From: JTS-AC122 sp050246015 | GTDB lineage: Bacteria; Planctomycetota; Phycisphaerae; Phycisphaerales; UBA1924 | Assembly: GCA_050246015.1 (NCBI GenBank) | Contig: JBFWWU010000002.1 | Coordinates: 62,001 to 126,000 of the forward strand | Length of the DNA: 64,000 nucleotides | Direction of reading: 5' to 3' | The notes under the pieces: generated by a model | What the model saw: only the letters and a program-made list of their open reading frames with translations | What the model was told of the DNA's origin: nothing | Database searches by the model: none | Shown: positions 12,059 to 20,552 of the stretch, one piece after another | How the letters are laid out: every line of letters starts with the position of its first letter | Numbering within the stretch: position 1 is the first letter of the stretch | Position numbers and translations under genes: made by a program

Positions 12059-12200
12059 TGGCGCATTGAACGAAATCATGAAAAGAGGGATGGGGACGTT
12101 CGCCAAGCGTCCGGTGGGCGGGGGGTGCGTGGCGGGAGGTGGGGGCGTATGGTGAGATGGTTCGAGGGGCCTCGATTGTGAAGCGAGTTCAGGAGTCCGC

Positions 12201-13430
12201 ATGTATGCGTGCATGATGGGGGTGTTTCTGAGCGTTGTTCAGCCGCAGCCGGAGCCGCGGGTCCTGCCGGAGCGTCCGCCGGGGGCGACGGAGGTGATCA
12301 AGCCGGACGCGGAGAACTTCGTGGTTCGCCGGGGGTACCGCGTGAGCGCAGCGGTGGAGGAGATACCGGCGGCTCGGTTTCTAGAGTGCGACGATCGCGG
12401 GACGCTGTATGTTTCGCGGCCGGACCGAGGGGACATCATCGCGCTGCGCGACAACGACGGGGACGGGGTCTACGAGACGCGGGCCGATTTTGTGACGGGC
12501 AAGCCGTCGGTTCACGGGATGTCGTTCCACGATGGATGGCTGTGGTTCGCGACGAGCGGGTCGATCCACCGGGCGCGGGACACGAACGGGGACAACACGG
12601 CCGACGAGGTGATGGATGTCATCCCGATCGGGTCGCTCCCGATGAAAGGGGCTCACTGGTGGCGGTCGCTCGTGGTGACCGACGACGGCTTGTTCACGTC
12701 GATCGGCGACGGGGCCAACATTTCGGACCAGCGCGACACCGAGCGGCAGAAGATCTGGAAGTACTCGCTCGACGGATCGGGCAAGACGATGTTCGCGTCG
12801 GGCATTCGGAACAACGAGAAACTGCGCTTCCGGCCGGGGACGAAGGAGTTGTGGGGCTTTGACCACGGGTCTGACAACTTCGCGGGCGTCATCGGCCCGG
12901 CGCCCGGCGCGCAGGCCATCACGGACCTCAACCCGCCGGACGAGTTCAACCTGTACACGCCAGGGGGGTTTTATGGGCATCCGTTCCTGGTGGGGGATCG
13001 GATCCCGCGGCCCGAGTACATCAACAGGCCGGATCTGCCGGAACTGGCGGCGCAGACGACGCCGCCGGAGTTCAGCATCCCGGCGCACTGGGCGGTCAAC
13101 GGGTTCACGTTCATCGACCCGGAGGTCAACCAGAAGACCAAGGGGTTTCCGGCGGATCATGCGGGCGATGCGTTCATCGCGGCGCACGGCTCGTGGAACA
13201 GCAGCCGGCTGGTTGGGTACTGCGTGGCGCGGGTGTTGTTTGACGAGGGGAAGCCGTACGGGCTGCTGAAGATCGTCTCGACGATCGACGCGTCGAGCGG
13301 GCTGGTGTGGGCGCGTCCGGTGGACTGCGTGCAGGCGCCGGATGGGAGCATTTTGTTCAGCAGCGACGCCCCGACGGGACGGGTGTTCCGGATCCGGTAC
13401 GTCGGCGAGGCGGCCGATGCGCCGAAGTAG
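12201..13430 (+). CDS. Sorbosone/glucose dehydrogenase-like beta-propeller protein
   Basis: 409 residues. The body reads as a six-bladed propeller of the glucose/sorbosone dehydrogenase superfamily as found in planctomycetes: DDRGTLYVSRPDRGDIIALRD, DNDGDGVYET, VHGMSFHDGWLWFATS, WRSLVVTDDGLFTSIGD, GIRNNEKLRFRPGTKELWGFDHGSD, and a late DGSILFSSDAPTGRVFRI. PQQ binding is known for some members but cannot be seen directly. The N-terminus is short and hydrophobic (MYACMMGVFLSVVQP), suggesting export. The downstream cytochrome c gene overlaps it by 14 bases, so the pair probably forms a periplasmic oxidation unit that hands electrons to heme. Confidence 0.85.
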   Translation: MYACMMGVFLSVVQPQPEPRVLPERPPGATEVIKPDAENFVVRRGYRVSAAVEEIPAARFLECDDRGTLYVSRPDRGDIIALRDNDGDGVYETRADFVTGKPSVHGMSFHDGWLWFATSGSIHRARDTNGDNTADEVMDVIPIGSLPMKGAHWWRSLVVTDDGLFTSIGDGANISDQRDTERQKIWKYSLDGSGKTMFASGIRNNEKLRFRPGTKELWGFDHGSDNFAGVIGPAPGAQAITDLNPPDEFNLYTPGGFYGHPFLVGDRIPRPEYINRPDLPELAAQTTPPEFSIPAHWAVNGFTFIDPEVNQKTKGFPADHAGDAFIAAHGSWNSSRLVGYCVARVLFDEGKPYGLLKIVSTIDASSGLVWARPVDCVQAPDGSILFSSDAPTGRVFRIRYVGEAADAPK

Positions 13431-14082
13431 CCGGGGGCGGTCGCGACCGGGGGCGTGGACACGGCTGGCGCTGTGGATGACATCGGCGGCGTGCATGGGA
13501 TCGTGCGGAGAAGGATCTCGCGGGGTGGAACACGGGCCGGCGGGAGAGGAGGGGCCGGTCGCGTCCCAGCCGGCATCGACTCGCGACGGTGGCGGTACGT
13601 TGACGGTCGGTCCGATCACGTTTTTTCAGCAATCGTGCGCCCGGTGTCACGGTCCCTTCGGGTCCATGTACGACCAGACGCTTGGCAAGGCGGGCGATGC
13701 GACACTCCGGGCTGACGTCGTCAGAATGGTTGAGGGACCGGCGCAGAAGAGGTTGGGCACGGAGGAGATCGACGCGCTGGTGGCGTATCACCGGGCGCTC
13801 GCGGATGAACGGGCGTTCGTGATCGTGACCGCGGTGCTGCCCGACCATCTTGAGATCGAGGCGACGCCGGGCGTGGTTCCGTGTGTGGAATCGGACGGGG
13901 AGCGGGTGCCAGCGGAGCGGGTGAGCGAATGGTCGTGGCGGGCGCCGCGGCCGGGGTCGGGGTCGGCGTCGGGGTCGGGGTCGGGGTCGGGGTCGCCGAT
14001 GGTTGTCGTGGCCACGGGCGACGGGGCGGAACTACGGTGCGAGGCTCGCGTGGGGGCGGCTGCGATGGGCCCCGCGCGCTGA
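13417..14082 (+). CDS. Cytochrome c-like lipoprotein or secreted protein
   Basis: 221 residues. It holds one heme-binding motif CARCHG within FFQQSCARCHGPFGSMYD, and a later region EEIDALVAYHRALADERAF typical of the last helix of small class I cytochromes c. The N-terminus has an Arg-rich head and a short hydrophobic run ending in SAACMGSC, which may be a lipobox-like export signal. The ATG at 13417 lies inside the preceding gene, consistent with coupled translation. The C-terminal part is a non-heme tail with a Ser-Gly repeat tract encoded by GGGGTC units. A likely electron acceptor of the upstream propeller enzyme. Confidence 0.75.
   Translation: MRRSSRGRSRPGAWTRLALWMTSAACMGSCGEGSRGVEHGPAGEEGPVASQPASTRDGGGTLTVGPITFFQQSCARCHGPFGSMYDQTLGKAGDATLRADVVRMVEGPAQKRLGTEEIDALVAYHRALADERAFVIVTAVLPDHLEIEATPGVVPCVESDGERVPAERVSEWSWRAPRPGSGSASGSGSGSGSPMVVVATGDGAELRCEARVGAAAMGPAR
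13953..13994 (+). repeat. (GGGGTC)7 coding microsatellite
   Basis: Seven six-base units, the third being GGCGTC, encode a Gly-Ser run in the cytochrome c-like protein. Slippage here would add or remove two residues without a frameshift. Confidence 0.85.
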
Positions 14083-14151
14083 TGGGCCGGTAAACGGGAG
14101 TCGGTTTGCGGAGAAGAGTGCGCCCGCAAGGGTCGTCATACAATCGACGGC

Positions 14152-15915
14152 ATGGCGCGGCGCACGGTGTACCTGGAGACGTTCGGGTGTCAGATGAACG
14201 AGCTCGACTCAGAGCTGGTGTCGGGTCGTCTGCGCGCGCTGGGGTATGAGTTCTCGGCGAGTGCCGACGAGGCCTCGGTCGTGCTGTACAACACCTGCTC
14301 GGTCCGCGAGCACGCGGAGCAGAAGGTCTGGTCGCGGCTGGGCGAACTGCGCCAGCGCAAGGCGGGCGACCCGTCGCTGGTGGTGGGCGTTCTGGGGTGC
14401 ATGGCCGAGCGGGACGGCGTGGACCTGATCCGGCGGATGCCAGTGGTGGACATCCTGTGCGGACCGGGCGAACTGGACAAACTCCCGGCGCTGCTGGACA
14501 ACGCGGTGCGGACGCGGGAGTCGCTGCTGGCCGACGCGCCGGGGGCGGTGGCCGGGGGGACGGGCGGGTCGGCGGCGCCCGCGCCGCGATCGGCGAACCA
14601 GGTCGCGCTGCAAGGGAGCACATCGCGGCGGAGCGCCACGCTGGCGGCGGCGGAGGACTCGCTGGAACTGCTCGATCTTTCCCGCTCGATCTCGGCGCGC
14701 GAGCATCGCGGATCGGCGTACGTGCGGATCACACGCGGGTGCAACAAGTTCTGCACGTACTGCGTCGTGCCGTTCACGCGCGGGGCGGAGGTGCACCGCC
14801 CGCCCGAGCACATCATCGAGGAATGCCGGCGGCTCGCGGATGCGGGCATCGTGGAGATCACGCTGCTGGGGCAGACGGTGAATCACTACCGCTTCGAGCA
14901 TGGGGCGGCGGTCCGGGTGAACGGGATGACGCAGCCGCAGAAGGGGCGTTCGTACAAGGGAGGTCACCGGCGGGACCCCTTCGCCTCGGAGCGGACGACG
15001 ACGTTCGCGGATCTGCTGGCACGGATCCACGAGGAAGTGCCGGGCGTCCAGCGCCTCCGGTTCGTCACGAGTTACCCTCGCGACTTCGGCGACGACGTGC
15101 TGGAGGTCATCCGGGATCATCCTCGCATCTGCCGGTACCTGCATGTCCCGGCGCAGAGCGGCTCGAACCGCATCCTGCAGATGATGAACCGCGGGTACAG
15201 CGTCGAGGAGTATCTGGACTTCCTGGGCCGCGCCCGCGCGTACCTGCATCAACCGCGGATCGGGCGTCCGCTGACCGTGGCGGGGGACATCATCGTCGGG
15301 TTCCCGACCGAAACGGATGACGACTACGAAGCGACGCGCCGGCTGCTTGAACAGGCGCGGTACAAGAACTGCTTCATTTTCAAGTACTCGCCGCGTCCGG
15401 GCACCGTGGCGTTTGACCGGCTGGAGGACGACGTCCCGGACGATGTCAAGAGGCGGCGCAACAACGAACTGTTGGCGCTGCAGACGGGCATCAGCGACCA
15501 GGTGAGCCGGGAGTACGTGGGGAGCAGGGTGGACGTCTTTGTGGAGGGCCTGAGCCGGCGCGAGCAGAAACGGCGCGAGCCGGGGGCGCGGCACGGGAAC
15601 GGCCGCGGCCACTCGGGGGGTGTCGCGCTGACCATCGCGGGCAAGTCAACCAGGCGCGCTGACGGTGAGCCGTGCGGCTCGGCGTGCGCCGTCGACGCCG
15701 AGCACGTGCTCGTGCCCGACGAGCCAGCGTCGTCGGGGTCGGCGGTGCAGGTTTCGGGACGGACAGACGGCGACCTGATCGTCTTTTTCGACGTGGGGAG
15801 TGAGGGGGAGGCCGACGCGCTGATCGGGCGCGTGGTGTCGATCACGATTGACCGAGCCGATGGACTCAGCCTGCACGGCACGACGGCGCGCGGCGGCGAG
15901 AGCGGTCTGCCCTGA
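14152..15915 (+). CDS. miaB: tRNA-2-methylthio-N6-dimethylallyladenosine synthase
   Basis: Radical-SAM methylthiotransferase that adds the 2-methylthio group to i6A37 of tRNA. The N-terminal UPF0004 domain has its cluster cysteines in ETFGCQMNELDSEL (C13), YNTCSVREHAEQKV and VLGCMAERDG. The radical SAM motif is C197, C201, C204 in RGCNKFCTYCVVPFTRG. A TRAM-like C-terminal domain follows. At 587 residues it is longer than the usual ~450. The extra length sits in an Ala/Ser-rich linker before the radical SAM domain (about residues 125-175), a basic insert around residue 260, and an Arg/Gly-rich insert around residues 465-500 in TRAM. It is convergent with the NADH dehydrogenase gene, eight bases apart. 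Confidence 0.96.
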   Translation: MARRTVYLETFGCQMNELDSELVSGRLRALGYEFSASADEASVVLYNTCSVREHAEQKVWSRLGELRQRKAGDPSLVVGVLGCMAERDGVDLIRRMPVVDILCGPGELDKLPALLDNAVRTRESLLADAPGAVAGGTGGSAAPAPRSANQVALQGSTSRRSATLAAAEDSLELLDLSRSISAREHRGSAYVRITRGCNKFCTYCVVPFTRGAEVHRPPEHIIEECRRLADAGIVEITLLGQTVNHYRFEHGAAVRVNGMTQPQKGRSYKGGHRRDPFASERTTTFADLLARIHEEVPGVQRLRFVTSYPRDFGDDVLEVIRDHPRICRYLHVPAQSGSNRILQMMNRGYSVEEYLDFLGRARAYLHQPRIGRPLTVAGDIIVGFPTETDDDYEATRRLLEQARYKNCFIFKYSPRPGTVAFDRLEDDVPDDVKRRRNNELLALQTGISDQVSREYVGSRVDVFVEGLSRREQKRREPGARHGNGRGHSGGVALTIAGKSTRRADGEPCGSACAVDAEHVLVPDEPASSGSAVQVSGRTDGDLIVFFDVGSEGEADALIGRVVSITIDRADGLSLHGTTARGGESGLP

Positions 15916-15923
15916 CGCCGGGG

Positions 15924-17213
15924 CTACGCTGAGTTTCGCTTGTGTACGCCGAGCTGGACGTAGTCTCGGCGGAAGAAGAGGTCCAGTGTCCAATCGACGG
16001 CGACGCGAACCCTCCGGCCCCACCCGGGCGTCTTGAGCAGGTACACGGTGCGCCACATCCACCACGCCCAGAACCCGGACAGTTTGACGCCGAAGATTTT
16101 TGCGACGCCCGTTCGGCATCCAAGAGCGGCGAGCGATCCCTGGGACTCGATGTCGGACTCCGTCGGCGACTCGCCGCGGATGACTCTGGCGAGATTGGCG
16201 GCGAGGTGTTTGCCTTCACGGATCGCGTGCTGGGCGGTCGCGGGGTACTTGGCGCCGCTGGAACTGTGAAGGACGGCGCAATCACCGATGGCCCAGACGT
16301 CGGGCAGGCCCTTCACGCGGCAATCCGGGTCGCAGAGAATGTACCCGTGCTCGTCGCGCGGGACGGGCATGCCGAGCGTGACGGGCGTCGGGGCGATCCC
16401 GGCGCACCACATGACCATGTGCGTCCTGAGTCGCTCGCCGGATTGGAGCACGGCGAAGTCCTTTCCGACTTCGGTAACGGAATCGTTGACGCGCACATCA
16501 ACGCCGCGCCGGCGCAGGTTCTGCATGGCGTAGTCCGCCAGATCGTCCCCGAGCACTCCCAGGATCTTGGGGCCGCGCTCGACGAGCGTGACCTTGATCT
16601 CGTCGATATGGACACGCCGGTAGTTTCTGGAAGCGGCGTTCAGGAAGGCGTCGAGTTCGCCGGCGACCTCGACCCCGGTGAAGTTGCCTCCGACGACGAC
16701 GAAGTGGAGGAGTTCGCGGCGCTGGTTCGGGTCGGAGGTGGCGTCGGCGGTTTCGAGCAAGGCGATCGCGCGGTCGCGCATGGCGACGGCGTCGGAAAGA
16801 GACTTCAGTTCTCCGGCAAACTGGCGCAGCCCCGGGACATTCGGGAGGCGGGTGATGCTGCCCAGCGCGATCACGAGATGGTCGTAGGGCAGTTCGTGCG
16901 TCTGCCCGGTCTCCGCCAGCCGGACGGTGACGATGCGGCGCGCCGTGTCGACCGCGGTGACCTCGGCCATCATGAAGCGACTGCGTTTGAGGAAGGCACG
17001 GATGGAAACGACGGCGTGCCGGGGCTCGAGGCTTCCGGTCCCCGCTTCGACCAGCAGCGGGTAGCAGACGAAGTAGTTATGACGGTCAACGAGGGTGATC
17101 TGAGCCTGCACGGGCCGGCGCAAGCGCCGCTCGAGCGCCTGCGCACAGTACACCCCGCCGTACCCGCCCCCGAGGATCACGATACGCGGAGGGTGTGTCG
17201 CAGCGGTCGGCAT
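15924..17213 (-). CDS. Type II NADH dehydrogenase-like FAD/NAD oxidoreductase
   Basis: 429 residues. The N-terminal FAD motif is RIVILGGGYGGVYCAQALE, followed by LVDRHNYFVCYPLL. A second Rossmann motif, HFVVVGGNFTGVEVAGELD, binds NAD(P)H, and the FAD-closing motif DVWAIGDCAV comes near residue 300. The C-terminal segment GFWAWWMWRTVYLLKTPGWGRR (amphipathic and Trp-rich) is typical of NDH-2 proteins for membrane attachment. It would oxidise NADH and reduce quinone without pumping protons. The minus-strand gene just upstream ends 74 bases before its start, so it could be the last gene of a kinase/OmpH-like/ndh run. Confidence 0.9.
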   Translation of the reverse strand: MPTAATHPPRIVILGGGYGGVYCAQALERRLRRPVQAQITLVDRHNYFVCYPLLVEAGTGSLEPRHAVVSIRAFLKRSRFMMAEVTAVDTARRIVTVRLAETGQTHELPYDHLVIALGSITRLPNVPGLRQFAGELKSLSDAVAMRDRAIALLETADATSDPNQRRELLHFVVVGGNFTGVEVAGELDAFLNAASRNYRRVHIDEIKVTLVERGPKILGVLGDDLADYAMQNLRRRGVDVRVNDSVTEVGKDFAVLQSGERLRTHMVMWCAGIAPTPVTLGMPVPRDEHGYILCDPDCRVKGLPDVWAIGDCAVLHSSSGAKYPATAQHAIREGKHLAANLARVIRGESPTESDIESQGSLAALGCRTGVAKIFGVKLSGFWAWWMWRTVYLLKTPGWGRRVRVAVDWTLDLFFRRDYVQLGVHKRNSA

Positions 17214-17287
17214 GGCACAAAGTTAGCGCGCCGGGATCGTCGAGGTGTGGGCGTCGAGGGTTCGGGCATCGCGCCAGGCCGGGCCGG

Positions 17288-17857
17288 TCACTTTTCTTCC
17301 AGTTTCAGTTCCTGCATGACGTCCTTGGTCACGTCGTCGCCGAGCGGGCTGTACAGCATGGGGCGGCTCAGGAGGGACTGCGTGATGCGGTCGGGGTCGC
17401 TGGTGGGCGGGTCATCGATATCGCGCGAGGCGACGATGTGGGTGTAGCCGCGCCGCACGGCGACGGCGTCGGCGGCGACCTTGACCCGCTCGTAGGCGCG
17501 GGAGAACTGCTTGCCCATGAGCGAATCAAGTTCTTCGCGGGCGTGGTCGAACTCTCGTCGGCGGGCGACGAAGTCCTTGTACTTGGCCTGGGCCGCGTCG
17601 TCCTTGGGATCGAGCCCGCGGAGCATGGCCTCCATGTCGCGCAGTTCGGGCGCCAGCGCGCGGAGACGCTCCTCGATCGGCTGTCGGGCGGGCTTGTACT
17701 CGTCGGAGTCGACGAGCCGGCGCATGATGGTGTAGACATCGCATGTGGCGATCCGGGCGACGGGGGGCGGATCGGTTCGCCGGCCCAGCCCGGCGGCCAC
17801 GACCAGGGCGAGGGACAGCACGACGAGCACGCAGGTGATTCGTTCAACGCGGGACAT
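17288..17857 (-). CDS. OmpH/Skp-like exported coiled-coil protein
   Basis: 189 residues. An N-terminal membrane or signal segment (ITCVLVVLSLALVVAAGLG) is followed by ARIATCDVYTIMRRLVDSDEYKP, a charged helical region (about residues 55-130) and a short C-terminal strand-like end (YTHIVASRDI...DDVTKDVMQELKLEE). This matches the OmpH/Skp layout of periplasmic chaperones, where two long helices form a tentacle. Similarity is by pattern only. AAGGAG lies eight bases before the ATG. It follows the kinase gene by 59 bases and is probably cotranscribed. Confidence 0.7.
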   Translation of the reverse strand: MSRVERITCVLVVLSLALVVAAGLGRRTDPPPVARIATCDVYTIMRRLVDSDEYKPARQPIEERLRALAPELRDMEAMLRGLDPKDDAAQAKYKDFVARRREFDHAREELDSLMGKQFSRAYERVKVAADAVAVRRGYTHIVASRDIDDPPTSDPDRITQSLLSRPMLYSPLGDDVTKDVMQELKLEEK

Positions 17858-17916
17858 GAAGGACTCCTTGCAGGTGAGAGGACCCGCAGGATTGTTCGCG
17901 TGTGAATCGGGGCTGG

Positions 17917-19617
17917 TCACCGCACGAGCAGCAGGAAGCACATGAGTGCGACGACGACGACGAGGCTGTTGGCGATGATCGCCGGCAGCAGGACGCGCCG
18001 AGCGGCGGGGCGGCGCTGACGGCGGGGCTCGCACGCGCGGGCGACCCGCCGGGCGACGGCGACGGGCACGGCGAACGCGAGCCCGGCGAGCACGCAGGCC
18101 CCCACCAGCAGGAGGGGCCAGGTGCCGATGTGGCGGACCACGGGAACGGCCGCGAGCGCGAAGAACATCAGCACGCCCGCGATGGTCGGGCCGCAGAGCA
18201 TGACGACCAGGCGCGGCATCGCCGGCCAGGGCCGCGCGCGCCAGGGGGCGGCGGGATCACACGAGGTTCCACATTCGGGACAGACGGCGCGGTTCTGCTC
18301 GGCCCGAGTTCCGACGAGCAGGTACCCGCACTGCTCGCACGCGCCCACGGGATCGGTCTCGCCGACGGCTCGCGGATCACCCGGGCGCTCGACGGGGCCC
18401 GGGCTGTCGGTCGGCCCCTGCAGGGCGTGCCGCAACCTCGATTCCTCGCGGCGCCTCTGGATCGCTTCGGAGACACGCCGCTCTTCTTCTCGGCGGGCGT
18501 CCTCGAGGCGGCGTCGCTCGGAGTCGATCTCGTCGCGCGTCGATTCGAGTTCCTGCCGGCGCTGCCGGGCGCGCGACCCGATCGCCTCGTAATACGAGAG
18601 GCTCGGGGTCGGCTCGCCCTTGCTCCCCGAGCCGCCGGCGGTCCCGGTTGCCGCGGCCACTCCGGCCGGCTCGCCGCTCACGAGCGCGGCGAGATCGATC
18701 GAGCCACGCGACCACAGGTCCGGGCGCGGGCAGGCGAGGTGGATCGCGCCGCGGAGATGTTCGGCGGATCGGTAGCGGAACAAGGCGTTCTTGTGCATCG
18801 CTCGCTCGATGACTTCGGCGAGTTCCGCGGGCACGTTCCGGGCGTCGAGTTTCTCGCGTGGGACGGGCGCGTGCTCGTGGAGTTTCTCCAGGTCGTCGAA
18901 GGATCCGGCGAAGGGAACCTGGGCGGTCAGCAGTTCATGCAGCGTCACGCCCAGGGCGTAGACGTCCGTCTTGGGGGAGACTTCGCCGCGGAACATCTCG
19001 GGCGCCATGTAAGGAGGACTGCCGGCGATGCTGGCGCGGGTGCTCCCGTGCGCGGTGGTGTGCCGGGCCAGGGCGAGGCCGAAATCGGTGACGAAGATCC
19101 CGCCGGTCATGGAGAGCATGATGTTCCCCGGCTTGAGATCGCGGTGGATGATGTCCTTGGCATGCAGTTCGGCGGTCGCGAGGCACGCGCCTTCGATGAC
19201 GGTGAGAGCGATCGGCAGCGAGAGGGGGCCGCGCGAGGCGATCAACTGCGACGCGGAAGGGCCATCGATGTACTCCATGACGAGGTAGGGGATCCCGCCG
19301 GATTCCTCGACAAGTCCGGCGTTGAGCACGCTGGTGACGTTGGGATGCCTCAAGGCGGCGGCGGCCTTGGCGCCGTCAAGAAACGTGGCGAACCGGGGGT
19401 CATCCGGGGCGCAGACGGCGGCGAGCAGAAACTTCACCGCGACATCGCGGTCGAGCAGTTCGTCGCGGCCGAGCCACACCACACCCATCCCGCCGCGGCC
19501 GAGTTCGCGAGTCAGGGTCACGGATCCCAGGCGTCTGGGCACGATGACCTCGTCCGCCGGCGCCTGCCCGGGCAGCGCGGCGGTCCGTGTCAGGGTGATG
19601 GTCTGGCTCGCGGGCAT
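17917..19617 (-). CDS. Membrane-associated Ser/Thr protein kinase with zinc ribbon
   Basis: 566 residues. Hanks-type kinase domain (about residues 30-300): glycine loop ELGRGGMGVVWLG, ATP lysine in DVAVKFLL, catalytic HRDLKPGNIML, metal-binding TDFGLALAR, and GSPPYMAPEMF, all intact. A coiled, Arg/Glu-rich stretch follows (ELESTRDEIDSERRRLEDAR in part), then a four-cysteine ribbon (CEQCGYLL...CPECGTSC) and two or three membrane segments at the C-terminus. The kinase is therefore cytoplasmic and tethered from its C-terminus. GAGGAG lies before ATG 19617. It is divergent from a receiver-Xre regulator, a possible signalling partner, and upstream of the OmpH-like gene. Confidence 0.93.
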   Translation of the reverse strand: MPASQTITLTRTAALPGQAPADEVIVPRRLGSVTLTRELGRGGMGVVWLGRDELLDRDVAVKFLLAAVCAPDDPRFATFLDGAKAAAALRHPNVTSVLNAGLVEESGGIPYLVMEYIDGPSASQLIASRGPLSLPIALTVIEGACLATAELHAKDIIHRDLKPGNIMLSMTGGIFVTDFGLALARHTTAHGSTRASIAGSPPYMAPEMFRGEVSPKTDVYALGVTLHELLTAQVPFAGSFDDLEKLHEHAPVPREKLDARNVPAELAEVIERAMHKNALFRYRSAEHLRGAIHLACPRPDLWSRGSIDLAALVSGEPAGVAAATGTAGGSGSKGEPTPSLSYYEAIGSRARQRRQELESTRDEIDSERRRLEDARREEERRVSEAIQRRREESRLRHALQGPTDSPGPVERPGDPRAVGETDPVGACEQCGYLLVGTRAEQNRAVCPECGTSCDPAAPWRARPWPAMPRLVVMLCGPTIAGVLMFFALAAVPVVRHIGTWPLLLVGACVLAGLAFAVPVAVARRVARACEPRRQRRPAARRVLLPAIIANSLVVVVALMCFLLLVR

Positions 19618-19676
19618 GCACTCCTCGGTCCGGGGCCGCGTTCTGCGAAGAACGGTATGCTCGCCTTCCCGTCGCA

Positions 19677-19689
19677 CCGAATTATTCGG
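19677..19689. promoter_or_regulatory. Palindrome between kinase and receiver-Xre genes
   Basis: CCGAAT-T-ATTCGG is a perfect 13-base palindrome in the 164-base divergent spacer, 60 bases from the kinase start and 93 from the regulator start. Xre-type regulators bind short palindromes of this size. Operator function is inference. Confidence 0.45.
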
Positions 19690-19781
19690 AATCTTCAAGG
19701 GTCGATACCGCGCAATAATCCACGCCGTGTGCGTTGTCACGCGGCCGGTAGTTCCGCGGCGGTTATCTCCGGAGCCTCGAC

Positions 19782-20429
19782 ATGCCATCCGAGCCCGACT
19801 CGGCCCAATCCGATGCCGGCGACAACCTTCCTTCGCTGAGCATTGTCGCGCTGGATGATGACGGGGATTTCCGGGAGTTCATCCGGGGCATGCTGGATGC
19901 CGACGGGCACGACGTGCGGGCGGTATCGTCGCCGGAGGAGTTCTACGCGGCGTGCGAGGCGCGGCTGCCGGACGTGGTGCTCCTGGACATCAAGATGGGT
20001 CGGTACAGCGGCGAGCAGGTGCTGGAAGAGATCCGGCGGCGCTGGCCGAAACTGTGCGTGGTGATTGTGACGGGGTATCCGAGCCTGGAGGGGATGCGGC
20101 AGACGTTCAAGCAGGACGCGTTTGATTACCTCGCCAAGCCGTTCTCGCATGAAGAGATCCGCAAGACGCTGGCGCAGGCGGTGAAGCGTCTGGGCTTGGG
20201 CACGAGGCCGCAGGACCGGCTTCGCGCGGAACTGGGGCGGCAGATCCGCGTGGCTCGGACCGAGAAGGGCTGGACGCTGAAGGACCTGAGCGAAGCCAGT
20301 GGGATCAGCGTGAGCCAACTCAGTTCGATCGAGCGCGGGTCGCATCTGCCGAGCGTGGAGTCGCTGCTGGCGATCGCCAGCGCGATGGAGAAACCGGCAT
20401 CGGTGTGGTTCGCGGCCGCCGGTTTTTAG
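19782..20429 (+). CDS. Response regulator with receiver and Xre-type HTH domains
   Basis: 215 residues. The receiver domain (about residues 18-135) has the acidic pair SIVALDDDGDF, the phospho-acceptor Asp in VVLLDIKMG, the switch Thr in IVTGYPS and the Lys in DYLAKPF. The output domain (about 148-210) is a Cro/C1-type helix-turn-helix, GRQIRVARTEKGWTLKDLSE...SGISVSQLSSIERG...LPSVESLLAIA. Receiver plus Xre is much rarer than OmpR or NarL outputs. CGGAG lies seven bases before the ATG. No histidine kinase is next to it; the divergent neighbour is a Ser/Thr kinase. Confidence 0.92.
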   Translation: MPSEPDSAQSDAGDNLPSLSIVALDDDGDFREFIRGMLDADGHDVRAVSSPEEFYAACEARLPDVVLLDIKMGRYSGEQVLEEIRRRWPKLCVVIVTGYPSLEGMRQTFKQDAFDYLAKPFSHEEIRKTLAQAVKRLGLGTRPQDRLRAELGRQIRVARTEKGWTLKDLSEASGISVSQLSSIERGSHLPSVESLLAIASAMEKPASVWFAAAGF

Positions 20430-20552
20430 CCCGCCGTCCGCCCGGTCATGCGTTGCGCGTGTGCCCGTGCGGGCGGCGCGGCAGGTGGTCCGACCGTGAC
20501 GTGCCACGACCGTTGGGGAGTCTTCGGAACACGCGCCGTCGACCATACTCGG

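Noticed and set aside
13953..13994. GGGGTC repeats considered as CRISPR-like or mobile repeats
   Set aside because: Units are six bases without spacers and lie inside a coding frame; a microsatellite.
17902..19839. 645-codon plus-strand frame opposite the Ser/Thr kinase
   Set aside because: The kinase strand has all catalytic motifs; this frame has none.
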